DNA of 27,992 nucleotides from JBDTCS01 sp039923455 (lineage in GTDB: Bacteria; Bacteroidota; Ignavibacteria; Palsa-1295): assembly GCA_039923455.1 (NCBI GenBank), contig JBDTCS010000139.1, positions 1 to 27,992 on the forward strand. The letters run 5' to 3'. Every line of letters begins with the position of its first letter. Positions within the stretch are counted from its first letter, which is position 1. Of the stretch, positions 7,869 to 16,155 are shown one piece after another. Both the position numbers and the translations under genes were made by a program. The notes beneath the pieces are model-generated. The model had not been told where the DNA came from. It saw only the letters and a program-made list of their open reading frames with translations, and made no database searches.

Positions 7869-10499
7869 CTACGTCCGCTGTTTTTTCCTTGGTATCTGCT
7901 TATCCGTTCTGCGATCAGCCGACGCGATTGGCTTTTGCGTTCCGACGTTTGGAGCGCGAACTTCCAACAGCTTCGCATACGCAGCTTCCGCTTTTTCTAT
8001 TGAGACCATCGCCTCACGCTTACGTCGGAGTGTTGAAAATCCGAAGCCCGCGACAAGCGTCAAGATACCAGCCCACACCAAATTAATATACGGCTTGATA
8101 AACGCGTCGACAAAGATCACTTCTGTCTGTTTCGGTTGTGGAATACTCTTATCGAAATACCGGATCACCACTTTTGAATTTGCGGGATTCGACATATCGG
8201 GCTTGAGCTCGGCAAGTTGCAAATGATACGTCGTACCCGGTACTGTGATATCCTCTTCCTTCGCCTCGTTCGATTTAAGATTTCGAGTGACGGAGAGCTG
8301 TAGAGGTATCGGCTTTGCGTCCTTTGTTCTCAGATCGGTAACTTCGACGGACGCCCTCACGCGAAACGCTTGGCCACCGAACATCTTCGCTTTTTCTTCT
8401 TGTGGAAAATCGAAGTCGATAAATTTCAGCGAGGCTGCACCATTAAACACCGTGATGGACTGACCTTTGGACATTGTGTCCTTCGGAACTCCACCTGTGT
8501 GATCATAGCCGATCGTCGTAAAGTAGAGATCGCGAGCCGCATATTTTAGTATGCTCGGATTGATGATCGGATCGGTGTGTTGATTGAAATCTGTCATATA
8601 CCAGAGCGGCCGCGCAACTCCAACGATCCCTTTGTCATTGGCAACTTGAATGATCCAATTCGTGCGCTCAGGTGGCGATTCTTGCGCACCCATATAGGTG
8701 AGTGTGTATTTACCTCCGAAGGCTTTTGTTGGCGTGCCTTGTGGAAGCGTGACCATCTCCTTTTCGGAATAACCAGCAGTCGCAATCACGCCGAGTAGAA
8801 AGATCGCAACGCCCATGTGTGCAACGTATGGGCCGATGAATCTGGTGTCGTAATCGAATCTCGGAAATCCGACCGTTACGAAAAGTCCGATAACAACTGC
8901 GAGTGTAATGAAGAAATATGGAAGTGCACCGACTATCGCGGCCTCGAATAAATTATAGTCGCCGGCAGTCGAAATTAACAGCGCAAGAACCGAGATAGAT
9001 ATAACTAAAAAGAGTGCTGTTCGAATGCGCTTGCCATACTCTCCTTGCTGCACAACGCCACCCTGAAACTTCACTCGGAAGTGTCCTTTGAATATTCTGT
9101 ATCCGATCTCCGCATTTACGAAGAGTGCAAAGAGTGAGCCCGCTGCCATCGCGAGCAATTCCGGCTTACGCAATCCCAGTAAGAAGAACGCGATCGTACC
9201 TATTCCGGTGAGGATAAGTGATTGCGTTGCTCGCTTAAGCATTTCCTTCGTGTTCGTCTGCTTCCACTTGAGCAATAGCGAAAGTCCGTTGATCACCATC
9301 AATGCGATCGCGATCGGAATATGAAGGTTGTTGTAAAAATTATTATCGACTTTCGTTGAAACGAGCGGCGAACTTGTACCGATGAAAACGACGAGCGTGC
9401 TCGCTCCGAGCAGGGCTGCTGCGATTGAGAGCGATGTCTCTCGCGACATGAGCTTATACTCCGTGCCGAGTGTCGTCATCTCGCGCCAACGCACGAAGAA
9501 CATGACAAACGACGAGCCCACAAAAAGAATAAGTGCGCCAAGCAACAGATTGAATGCAAGATTGCCCGGATCAGCAAACGAGTGAACGGAGGCATCGCCA
9601 AGAATGCCGGAGCGCGTTAGGAATGAACTGTAGAGTACGAGCGCGTATGCCAAGAGCGTCATCGCAATATTCGTGCGAACCAGTCCTCCGGTTCGTCGCT
9701 GTGTAAGCATCGTGTGTACTGCCGCAACGGTGACAAGCCACGGAAGCAGACTAGAATTCTCGACCGGGTCCCAACCCCAGTAACCGCCCCATCCAAGCGT
9801 CTCATACGCCCAAAAGCCACCGAGCATGATTCCGAATCCGAGCACCATTCCGGCGCCGAGCGTCCACGGCATCGATGTTGCAATCCAACCTTGATAATCT
9901 CGCTTGATCAGACCAGCGATTGCGAAAGAGAATGGAACTGCGAGTAACGAGAAGCCGAGAAAGAGCATCGGCGGATGAATAACGATCCACAGATTTTCAA
10001 GCGATGGGTTGAGCCCTTTTCCATCCTTCGGAATAAAGCCAGTCGGGACTTCACCGGGATGCGCAGCATAGATAGACTGAAACGGACTCTTTGCGATAAG
10101 CATCAGCGCAAGAAAACCAAGCACCGCCAAGAATACCGCCATTACCTGCGGTTCGTACCTTTGACGTGCTGCATAAGGCATCAGGAAGATCGCAATGATC
10201 GCACTCCACAATGCCCAAAGCATAAAACTTCCTTCTTGACTCGCATAGAATGTTGAGAAGAGCAGCGGCTTCGAGAGTGAACGAGAGACGTGCTCGTACA
10301 CATAATTAATCTCGAAGTGATAATTGAAAATGTAATAGAGGAGCGTGCCGGCCGCGACGAAGATGCTAATGATCGCGAGATGCGTAACAAGTCGTGCGGC
10401 CGTTAGTAACTCACCCCGGCCTCGGGCAACGAGCGTATAGAGCACGATGCCCGCCAAAATTGCGGCAAACATCACTGCCATTGCAACACTACCAACCAT
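7869..10499 (-). CDS. ccmF: Cytochrome c heme lyase subunit CcmF
   Basis: CcmF is a polytopic inner-membrane protein of System I cytochrome c maturation. It takes heme from CcmE and attaches it to apocytochrome c in the periplasm. The chain has the tryptophan-rich WWD heme-handling segment (237-249, GWGGYWGWDPVEN) and His residues at the four places expected for CcmF: H175 (IHPPM), H262 (AAVHTML), H306 (ASVHSF) and H561 (VAHMG). It is 876 residues against about 650 in E. coli. The extra length is mainly a large periplasmic region after residue 580 and a cytoplasmic tail after the last helix (about 805-876). It is the last gene of the run and is followed by a strong terminator. No ccmH/ccmI gene, the usual CcmF partners, is nearby. 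Confidence 0.95.
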   Translation of the reverse strand: MVGSVAMAVMFAAILAGIVLYTLVARGRGELLTAARLVTHLAIISIFVAAGTLLYYIFNYHFEINYVYEHVSRSLSKPLLFSTFYASQEGSFMLWALWSAIIAIFLMPYAARQRYEPQVMAVFLAVLGFLALMLIAKSPFQSIYAAHPGEVPTGFIPKDGKGLNPSLENLWIVIHPPMLFLGFSLLAVPFSFAIAGLIKRDYQGWIATSMPWTLGAGMVLGFGIMLGGFWAYETLGWGGYWGWDPVENSSLLPWLVTVAAVHTMLTQRRTGGLVRTNIAMTLLAYALVLYSSFLTRSGILGDASVHSFADPGNLAFNLLLGALILFVGSSFVMFFVRWREMTTLGTEYKLMSRETSLSIAAALLGASTLVVFIGTSSPLVSTKVDNNFYNNLHIPIAIALMVINGLSLLLKWKQTNTKEMLKRATQSLILTGIGTIAFFLLGLRKPELLAMAAGSLFALFVNAEIGYRIFKGHFRVKFQGGVVQQGEYGKRIRTALFLVISISVLALLISTAGDYNLFEAAIVGALPYFFITLAVVIGLFVTVGFPRFDYDTRFIGPYVAHMGVAIFLLGVIATAGYSEKEMVTLPQGTPTKAFGGKYTLTYMGAQESPPERTNWIIQVANDKGIVGVARPLWYMTDFNQHTDPIINPSILKYAARDLYFTTIGYDHTGGVPKDTMSKGQSITVFNGAASLKFIDFDFPQEEKAKMFGGQAFRVRASVEVTDLRTKDAKPIPLQLSVTRNLKSNEAKEEDITVPGTTYHLQLAELKPDMSNPANSKVVIRYFDKSIPQPKQTEVIFVDAFIKPYINLVWAGILTLVAGFGFSTLRRKREAMVSIEKAEAAYAKLLEVRAPNVGTQKPIASADRRTDKQIPRKKQRT

Positions 10500-10602
10500 A
10501 ATTAGCGGGGTTAATCCTGATGAGAAAAATTTTCAAAAGCTGGAGAGCGGATAGTTTGTGATGAGGAGCAACAAGAGCAGTGATCGCGATTGGGCGATCT
10601 TG

Positions 10603-11001
10603 CTACATCGCACTCTGCTCGGTACCCGGCATCTTCCCTGTGCCCTCGTAACGTGAAGGACACTTCGTCTGAATATCCGTCACTTCAAAAACGCCCGACT
10701 CCACTTTGCCGACGCATACCACACTCGGTGCGACATCAAAATTATTGGGCTTCATGCCTGCATACTTCACCTGCATCTCCACACCTTCGTGATCCTTCAT
10801 GTGAAAAGAGAACGTGTTTGAGTGCGTGTCATATTTCGCACCCTTCTCTTTGACCCACGTACCGGAGATCTGCGCTCGCTTACCGCTGCGTTCTGCTTTT
10901 TGAAAATCGGAATAGTCGATCTTATTATCCATCAGTGCGAATGCCGCAACACCAAGGAAAATAATTGCAAGTCCGAGCGCGAATAGATGTTTCTTCTTCA
11001 T
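10603..11001 (-). CDS. ccmE: Heme chaperone CcmE, variant with CxxxY in place of HxxxY
   Basis: CcmE is a membrane-anchored periplasmic OB-fold protein that carries heme from CcmC to CcmF. The 132-residue chain has an N-terminal anchor (residues 4-24) and a beta-rich domain with CcmE-like blocks (SGTWVKEKG, MKDHEGVEMQVKYAGMKP, VCVGKVESGVFEV). At the site where E. coli CcmE has the covalent heme-binding His in HxxxY, this protein has C114-P-S-R-Y118, so Cys replaces His. That is the hallmark of the Cys-type CcmE known from Desulfovibrio and archaea. I chose the ATG at 10999-11001 (MKKKHLF); an upstream in-frame TTG at 11022 would add seven residues and has no ribosome site. It lies between ccmD and ccmF. 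Confidence 0.92.
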   Translation of the reverse strand: MKKKHLFALGLAIIFLGVAAFALMDNKIDYSDFQKAERSGKRAQISGTWVKEKGAKYDTHSNTFSFHMKDHEGVEMQVKYAGMKPNNFDVAPSVVCVGKVESGVFEVTDIQTKCPSRYEGTGKMPGTEQSAM

Positions 11002-11039
11002 AACTGATTTATTAACTAACAAGTGAAAAACAGTCGAAC

Positions 11040-11090
11040 GACTATCTTGGTTCGGGAGCGATTAAAGCGCCCATTTTCGGACTATCTTGG
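11040..11090. repeat. Direct repeat GACTATCTTGG, two copies 40 bases apart
   Basis: The 11-mer GACTATCTTGG occurs at 11040-11050 and again at 11080-11090 in the 122-base spacer between ccmD and ccmE, the longest spacer inside the nuo-nnr-ccm run. The bases between the copies are not repeated. Function unknown; it could be a protein-binding pair or chance. Confidence 0.5.
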
Positions 11091-11123
11091 CATACACGGA
11101 GATCAATCCGGTACATCAGAAAG

Positions 11124-11249
11124 CTACTTACGGGCTTCCAATTTTCGAACGCGGCGGTCCAATCCGAGCAAAAAAGTGAATAATCCGAGCCAGATCACAC
11201 TTGCGATGATCCCAACAACATAGAGCGGATTCGATTCTAAAAACTCCAT
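11124..11249 (-). CDS. ccmD: CcmD-like small membrane protein
   Basis: This 41-residue gene is easily missed. It starts MEFLESNPLYVV, has one hydrophobic helix (about 9-30) and ends in a positively charged tail (DRRVRKLEARK). That is the standard plan of CcmD: a short N-terminus, one helix and a basic cytoplasmic tail. CcmD stabilises the CcmABC-CcmE complex and helps release heme-loaded CcmE. The RRVRxLE motif is typical of CcmD-family proteins from Bacteroidota relatives. Its place between ccmC (33 bases upstream) and ccmE supports the call. The short length prevents proof by sequence alone. Confidence 0.8.
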   Translation of the reverse strand: MEFLESNPLYVVGIIASVIWLGLFTFLLGLDRRVRKLEARK

Positions 11250-11282
11250 AGTTCAGTTTCGACTTTTGTATAGAACAACCGA

Positions 11283-12266
11283 TCAGATATCTTCCTCTTC
11301 ATGCTCGGCCAAGCCAAGCACTCGACGTGTGAGATCCGCCAACCAAAAATAGAGCAGCACGAAAACGAATACATTCGTCCAGAGCATTCCTAGCAGTGTC
11401 GGATCGGTGTGCGTCTTTCCATTCGCATTGATCACTGGCGCTTCCGCTCCTCCACCGCCCGGGTGCAAGCTCTGCGCAATGCGAGGCAGGACAAACATCA
11501 AGAGTGGTACGCTCGCGAACGCAATAATATTATAGACTGCCGCGATGCGTGCTTTTTTCTCCTCGCTCTCTTCGAGTAACGATCGAAGAATAAAATAGGC
11601 CGCGTAGATGAGCAGTAAAATAAAAATATCTACTTCACGCGGATCCCAATTCCAAAAAGTCCCCCAGCTAAACTTTGCCCAAATACTTCCCGTCACTGTG
11701 GAGAGTAGTGTGAAGAGCAAACCGACCGCCGAAGCTGCTCGCGCTTTTTGGTCCAGCAGCATTTTCTGTTCGGGAGTTGATTTCTTCTTTGCCAGGTACA
11801 AGATGGAATTGATCGTACCCATCAGAAATGCGAGGAAAGCGACCATCGACATCGGAACATGAAAGAGCATGTTGCGCCCAAGCTCGCCCAAGCCAGGGAT
11901 TAACGGAAACGTCATACCTGGGTCGAGCCGAACAACTTTTTCTAAGTGATACTCTGCATGTCCGGCATCATACGAAATATCCGCAACAAATGTTGAGCCC
12001 TCACCCGAAGGCAGTACCCCAGCGATACTCACTGGCATTACTCGCCCGGTAAAATCACGCGACCCAAAGAATTTCTTACCGATAGAATCGAAACTCGGCC
12101 GGACGACGGTGCACTTCACCGGCACCTTGCTCAATCCGGAGTTCATCTTGAAGTTCACAACATCCTCAAAACTTCCGGCCATCGGAGTTGAGAACGAAAT
12201 GAACGTCACAACCGCGAGCGCGATACCGACGACAAAATGAAAGATGCGGGAGCGAGTGAATTTCAC
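11283..12266 (-). CDS. ccmC: Heme handling protein CcmC (CcsA/CcmC family) with an extra N-terminal periplasmic segment
   Basis: CcmC presents heme to CcmE on the periplasmic side of the inner membrane. The 327-residue chain has the WWD motif WGTFWNWDPREV (201-212) between the two expected heme-ligand histidines, H136 (FHVPM) and H268 (LHPG). E. coli CcmC is about 245 residues. The extra length is mostly a hydrophilic segment of about 100 residues between the first helix (10-26) and the helix carrying H136; it would lie in the periplasm and has no domain I recognise. The motif WDPREV is closer to the CcsA style than to E. coli CcmC. The position between ccmB and ccmD favours CcmC over CcsA. 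Confidence 0.88.
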   Translation of the reverse strand: MKFTRSRIFHFVVGIALAVVTFISFSTPMAGSFEDVVNFKMNSGLSKVPVKCTVVRPSFDSIGKKFFGSRDFTGRVMPVSIAGVLPSGEGSTFVADISYDAGHAEYHLEKVVRLDPGMTFPLIPGLGELGRNMLFHVPMSMVAFLAFLMGTINSILYLAKKKSTPEQKMLLDQKARAASAVGLLFTLLSTVTGSIWAKFSWGTFWNWDPREVDIFILLLIYAAYFILRSLLEESEEKKARIAAVYNIIAFASVPLLMFVLPRIAQSLHPGGGGAEAPVINANGKTHTDPTLLGMLWTNVFVFVLLYFWLADLTRRVLGLAEHEEEDI

Positions 12267-12267
12267 A

Positions 12268-12291
12268 AAGTAATTCTCGAAGTAATTCTCG
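12268..12291. repeat. 12-bp perfect tandem duplication between ccmB and ccmC
   Basis: AAGTAATTCTCG occurs twice head to tail (12268-12279 and 12280-12291), filling most of the 35-base spacer between the ccmB stop and the ccmC start. It probably arose by replication slippage. It may alter the distance between the two genes and so their translational coupling. Confidence 0.75.
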
Positions 12292-12301
12292 AATCTATCG
12301 G

Positions 12302-12976
12302 TTAGTCCTTCCAGATGAATTCAAAGAGCACATAACTAAAAAGCGCCATCACAAGATCAAACGAAAAAAGGATGATAATGTCTCCCCGAATGTCCTGCCA
12401 GGTGTTCGCGTGCTCCAATGTGATGCGCGTTGCATCAGTAGTTGCAATGATAAGCGGCGTCAAAACCGGCAGAGCGATCACCGGCAACAGTGCTCCCTTT
12501 TGCGCAGCTCGACCGATGAGCGCAGAAAGTATCGTACTCACGGACGCAATTCCTGCAGCGCCAAGACCGAGTTGCAATAGAAACATCGGCCAATCCTGCA
12601 CCGAAAAATCGCGAGTGAAAAAGAACAGAAAAAATAGTATCGCCGCAATCGCAAGCCCGAGCATCATCATCACATTAAAGACGAGCTTGCCTATATACAC
12701 GCTATCGGCCGGAGCATATAGCCTAAGCAAAAGCCCTGTGCCTCGTTCTTCTTCAGAGATGAACGACCTTGCAAGTCCGGTCATTGCGCCAAAGAACAGT
12801 GCTATCCAGAAGAATGCACTCATGAGGCTCGGCGCGAGTTGTTCGTTCGGTGCCGAAAACAAAATAACCGCAACCGTCACCAGCAAAAACATTACCACCG
12901 CACTCACCCCATAGCGCGTGCGGAATTCGACCATCAGGTCTTTGCGGAGTACTGCACGCCATGATGAAGTTGCCAA
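12302..12976 (-). CDS. ccmB: CcmB, membrane subunit of the CcmABCD heme-handling ABC complex
   Basis: This polytopic protein of 224 residues (E. coli CcmB is 220) partners with the ATPase CcmA to release heme-loaded CcmE from CcmC. It has six predicted hydrophobic segments. The cytoplasmic segment EERGTGLLLRLYAPADSVYIGK resembles the CcmB coupling region that contacts CcmA. It starts 12 bases after nnr and ends 35 bases before ccmC. The cognate ccmA, which usually lies directly upstream of ccmB, is missing here; nnr occupies that place. The ATPase must therefore be encoded elsewhere or be supplied by another ABC protein. Confidence 0.9.
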   Translation of the reverse strand: MATSSWRAVLRKDLMVEFRTRYGVSAVVMFLLVTVAVILFSAPNEQLAPSLMSAFFWIALFFGAMTGLARSFISEEERGTGLLLRLYAPADSVYIGKLVFNVMMMLGLAIAAILFFLFFFTRDFSVQDWPMFLLQLGLGAAGIASVSTILSALIGRAAQKGALLPVIALPVLTPLIIATTDATRITLEHANTWQDIRGDIIILFSFDLVMALFSYVLFEFIWKD

Positions 12977-12988
12977 TGTCTATCTTTA

Positions 12989-14560
12989 TTATGCGAGTTC
13001 GAGTGCTTTATATGCCGCCGGAAGATATCGAATGATATCACCAGCCGTCATTGCAATCGTAGTAAGATCGCAAACAGCAATGTCAGCAGCAAGCCCATGC
13101 AGATAGACGCCAATAATTGCCGCTTGCGTTGCCTCCTCTTTCATTTGCGCGAAGATACCTGCGATCATTCCACCAAGCACATCACCAGAGCCGGCAGTTG
13201 CAAGCCCGACATTGCCTGTCGAGTTTACAAAGACAGTCCCCGATGGATCAGCGATATAGGTCGGTGCACCTTTCATCACAACAGTAACGCGAAAACGGAT
13301 TGCAAATTCTCTCGCACATTCCATTCTGCGCTCATCGACTTGTTGCCAAGTAATCCCAAGCAATTTCGCCATCTCACCCGAGTGTGGAGTGATAATAGTT
13401 GGTTGCGTGCGTTCGCGCAAAATTCCGATCTCGGAGGCAACCGCGATGAGTGCGCCTGCATCTGCTACGATAGGTTTGTCCGTCTCCCTCAGAATCGAAA
13501 CCAGCAATCCCTCCTCACCATCCGTTCCTCGCATGCCGGAGCCGATCAGCACTACGGTCGATCGATTTAACTCTTGTTCGATCTCTGCAAAGCCTGTAAT
13601 CGGATTCGTATAGCTCGCCGTCATAAGCTCCGGCATCGACTGCGCGATGATGTGTCGCTCACTCTCCGGGACGATCGACGTGACGAGACCAGCACCGGAT
13701 TTGAGTGCGGCAGTCGAGCCAAGAATGGCAGCACCTGTCATCCCTTTTGAGCCAGTCACACAAGTCACTCTACCGAAGTCAAATTTCGATGCGGTGTTGT
13801 TGCGCCTTGGATACGCTTTGGGAATATCTGCGGGCTCGATGAGAATTGTCCGCTCGCTTGGGTCTATTTCTTCCAGTGTGATAGGTGAGCCGAGCGGTGC
13901 GATACAAACCTCGCCGGTAACACGATTGGCATCGTGCTGCACAAATCCGATCTTGTACGCACCCATCGTGATCGTTCTTGCGGCACAAACAGCAAGCCGT
14001 GTGCCTTCTTCATTGTTTGCGAAGATTCCTGTATCGGCATCAAGACCTGTTGGAATATCAAGCGCGAGGACATGCGCGTTCGAAGCAATTGCTAGTGCGT
14101 TCAGTGAAGCGACAGCTTCGAGAATCGGCGAACGCAGTTCACCACTGGCACCGGTGCCAAGTAACGCATCAATCAGAATATCGGGTTGCCTAACAAATTG
14201 AGGAATATCAGAATCCGAAACGAAGCGCTTCAAGCGATGCTTGGGGAGTATCTTAAGCAAAATGTCATATTGCACTCTGGCATCCGTCGAGAGATGTTCG
14301 GAGTCACCGACCAAAAGCACGAAGGGAATATTTCCGCGCTCCATGAGCAGTCGTGCGAGCGCGAGTCCGTCGCCGCCGTTATTGCCTGTTCCGCAAAAGA
14401 GGAGGATGCGGGATTGCGGTTTGCCCTCGAGCCAATCCTTCATCGCGAAGAGCGCACCCCGCGCAGCATTCTCCATCAGGACAGCGCCCGAAATTCCAAC
14501 CTGATGCATCAGGCGTTCATCCGAAGCGCGCATCTGCGCACGAGTGAGAACTGGTAGCAT
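12989..14560 (-). CDS. nnr: Bifunctional NAD(P)HX epimerase / ADP-dependent NAD(P)HX dehydratase
   Basis: This enzyme repairs hydrated NADH and NADPH. The N-terminal YjeF_N epimerase domain (1 to about 215) interconverts the R and S hydrates and shows GTGNNGGDGLALAR (57-70) and DALLGTGASGELRSP. The C-terminal ribokinase-like dehydratase domain (about 230-523) restores NAD(P)H using ADP and shows GSKGMTGA, the HSGEM block and the catalytic GSGD (457-460). At 523 residues it matches the fused E. coli protein. The frame is open further upstream to 14689, but that would overlap nuoN by 97 bases; the ATG at 14558-14560 (MLPVLTRAQM) is where family members begin. It sits between nuoN (32 bases) and ccmB (12 bases), a sensible place for an NADH repair enzyme. 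Confidence 0.93.
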   Translation of the reverse strand: MLPVLTRAQMRASDERLMHQVGISGAVLMENAARGALFAMKDWLEGKPQSRILLFCGTGNNGGDGLALARLLMERGNIPFVLLVGDSEHLSTDARVQYDILLKILPKHRLKRFVSDSDIPQFVRQPDILIDALLGTGASGELRSPILEAVASLNALAIASNAHVLALDIPTGLDADTGIFANNEEGTRLAVCAARTITMGAYKIGFVQHDANRVTGEVCIAPLGSPITLEEIDPSERTILIEPADIPKAYPRRNNTASKFDFGRVTCVTGSKGMTGAAILGSTAALKSGAGLVTSIVPESERHIIAQSMPELMTASYTNPITGFAEIEQELNRSTVVLIGSGMRGTDGEEGLLVSILRETDKPIVADAGALIAVASEIGILRERTQPTIITPHSGEMAKLLGITWQQVDERRMECAREFAIRFRVTVVMKGAPTYIADPSGTVFVNSTGNVGLATAGSGDVLGGMIAGIFAQMKEEATQAAIIGVYLHGLAADIAVCDLTTIAMTAGDIIRYLPAAYKALELA

Positions 14561-14592
14561 GCTGCTGTATGGAAAAGAAAACCTACGCCGTA

Positions 14593-16107
14593 TTAGTGCG
14601 CAAAAAACTTTTGAACCATACTCGCGAGTATGTTCGGCATAACACCTGTGACGAGCAATCCTATCGCCGCGATCAAAAGCGCGAGCCATGCGCTACGTGC
14701 ACCGCTCATTGCGATCGTACCACCACCCACTACTTCTACTTGTCCTGCGATCGAACTATGTTCCGGTTCGCGGAAATACATGAGCACGATCACGCGCAAG
14801 TAAAAGTACACCGAGATCAAACTTGCGATAACGCCAAGGATCGCATACATCGTGAGCCCGCTTCCGATTGCGACAGAGAAGATATAATATTTTCCGAAGA
14901 ACCCACCAAATGGTGGAATGCCCGCAAGCGAGAGCATCATAACGGACATGAAAAATGCGAGCCACGGGCGACGCTTTGCGAGTCCGACATAATCGGAGAG
15001 TTCGAGTCCGGCACCGGTATCTTTCTCAAGTATTGCGATCACACCAAAAGCACCGATCTGCATCAGTGTGTAGACTGTCAGATAAATCGCGACCGCTCGA
15101 ACACCAGCTGGGCTCAGCGCTGCCACGCCAAGTAACATATATCCCGCGTGTGCGATGCTGGAATAGGCGAGCATTCGCTTCAGATTCGTTTGCGCAATCG
15201 CGGTGATGTTACCGTAGAACATCGAACCGAGCGAGAGCACTGCAAGCACCGTGCGCAACTTCGCGCCGGCGACCGGATCACCTGCAAGCGGCGCGAATGT
15301 AATATCAAAAATCAGCGCAAGTGCTGCAAACGCGCCAGCCTTGCCTGCTGTGGACATAAAGCCGGTAACGATCGTCGGAGCGCCTTCATACACATCCGGT
15401 GCCCATTGATGAAATGGGAAAGCCGCGATCTTGAATGCAAAGCCAACGAGCAGCATTGCGACGCCCACCCAGAAGATCGGATTGCCCAATACGATCGCGG
15501 CACTCTTAGCCTCCATGAATACAATCCGAATCGTGTCAAGATTTGTCGAGCCGACTGACCCGTAAATCAGCGCTATTCCGTAGAGGAAAAATCCGGCCGC
15601 AAAAGAGCCAAGCAGAAAATATTTGAGTGCTGCCTCGTTCGAGCGTTCTTTGCGACGAAATAGCCCGGCAAGAACATAGAAGGCGATCGACATCGTCTCG
15701 AGGCCGAGAAACGTGACGATAAGATCCATACTCGATGCGAGCATGATCATCCCACATGCCGAGAAGAGAATCAGTGCCGAAAACTCGCCGACGAGTATCT
15801 CTTCCTCTTTGAGATAGCGCTCGGCAAGCAGCACGGTAAGAATGACCGCTACACAGAACACGATCGCATAATAGTGCGCGTAACTATCATCAAGGATCAT
15901 ACCACCGAATACGCGGCCAACGTTATCAAGATTGACGAACGCAGCAATCGCTGCACCGACCGCACCAAGTATCGTGATCACGAGTGGTGCACGTGAGGGT
16001 CGTTTCTCGAACGCATCCCACATGAGCACAATAAGCGCCGTCCCGAAAAGAATCAGGAGCGGAAGCACGCCGATGATATCGCTGCAACCTACTTGAAATC
16101 CAGGCAT
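14593..16107 (-). CDS. nuoN: NADH-quinone oxidoreductase subunit N
   Basis: NuoN is one of the three antiporter-like subunits of the complex I membrane arm. The 504-residue chain has about 14 helices. The residues that form the proton channel are in place: E137 in FLGLETMSIAF, K226 in FAFKIAAFPFHQWAPDVYEG, and K256 in STAGKAGAF. E. coli NuoN is 485 residues, so the length is normal. It follows nuoM by 48 bases and precedes nnr. The nuoM-nuoN spacer contains a 12-base palindrome, TTATTGCAATAA (16140-16151), of unknown meaning. Confidence 0.96.
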   Translation of the reverse strand: MPGFQVGCSDIIGVLPLLILFGTALIVLMWDAFEKRPSRAPLVITILGAVGAAIAAFVNLDNVGRVFGGMILDDSYAHYYAIVFCVAVILTVLLAERYLKEEEILVGEFSALILFSACGMIMLASSMDLIVTFLGLETMSIAFYVLAGLFRRKERSNEAALKYFLLGSFAAGFFLYGIALIYGSVGSTNLDTIRIVFMEAKSAAIVLGNPIFWVGVAMLLVGFAFKIAAFPFHQWAPDVYEGAPTIVTGFMSTAGKAGAFAALALIFDITFAPLAGDPVAGAKLRTVLAVLSLGSMFYGNITAIAQTNLKRMLAYSSIAHAGYMLLGVAALSPAGVRAVAIYLTVYTLMQIGAFGVIAILEKDTGAGLELSDYVGLAKRRPWLAFFMSVMMLSLAGIPPFGGFFGKYYIFSVAIGSGLTMYAILGVIASLISVYFYLRVIVLMYFREPEHSSIAGQVEVVGGGTIAMSGARSAWLALLIAAIGLLVTGVMPNILASMVQKFFAH

Positions 16108-16155
16108 GAGCCTTTAGTTATACGTTCTTTCGAAATACGTTATTGCAATAAATCC

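Noticed and set aside
10582..10599. GATCGC-gattgg-GCGATC inverted repeat in front of ccmF
   Set aside because: GCGATC-type words are frequent throughout this segment, the stem is 6 bp with no T-run, and nothing supports a function.
12977..12988. A ccmA gene upstream of ccmB
   Set aside because: Only 12 bases separate nnr from ccmB, and no CcmA-type ATPase is in the window; the only ABC ATPase (4514-5896) is clearly of the nitrate/sulfonate type.
14561..14689. Longer N-terminus for the nnr product
   Set aside because: It would overlap nuoN by 97 bases and add basic sequence not found in the family; the ATG at 14558-14560 matches the usual start.
16140..16151. Palindrome TTATTGCAATAA between nuoM and nuoN as an operator
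   Set aside because: It lies inside the run rather than at its start, and a 12-base AT-rich palindrome can occur by chance; noted under nuoN only.
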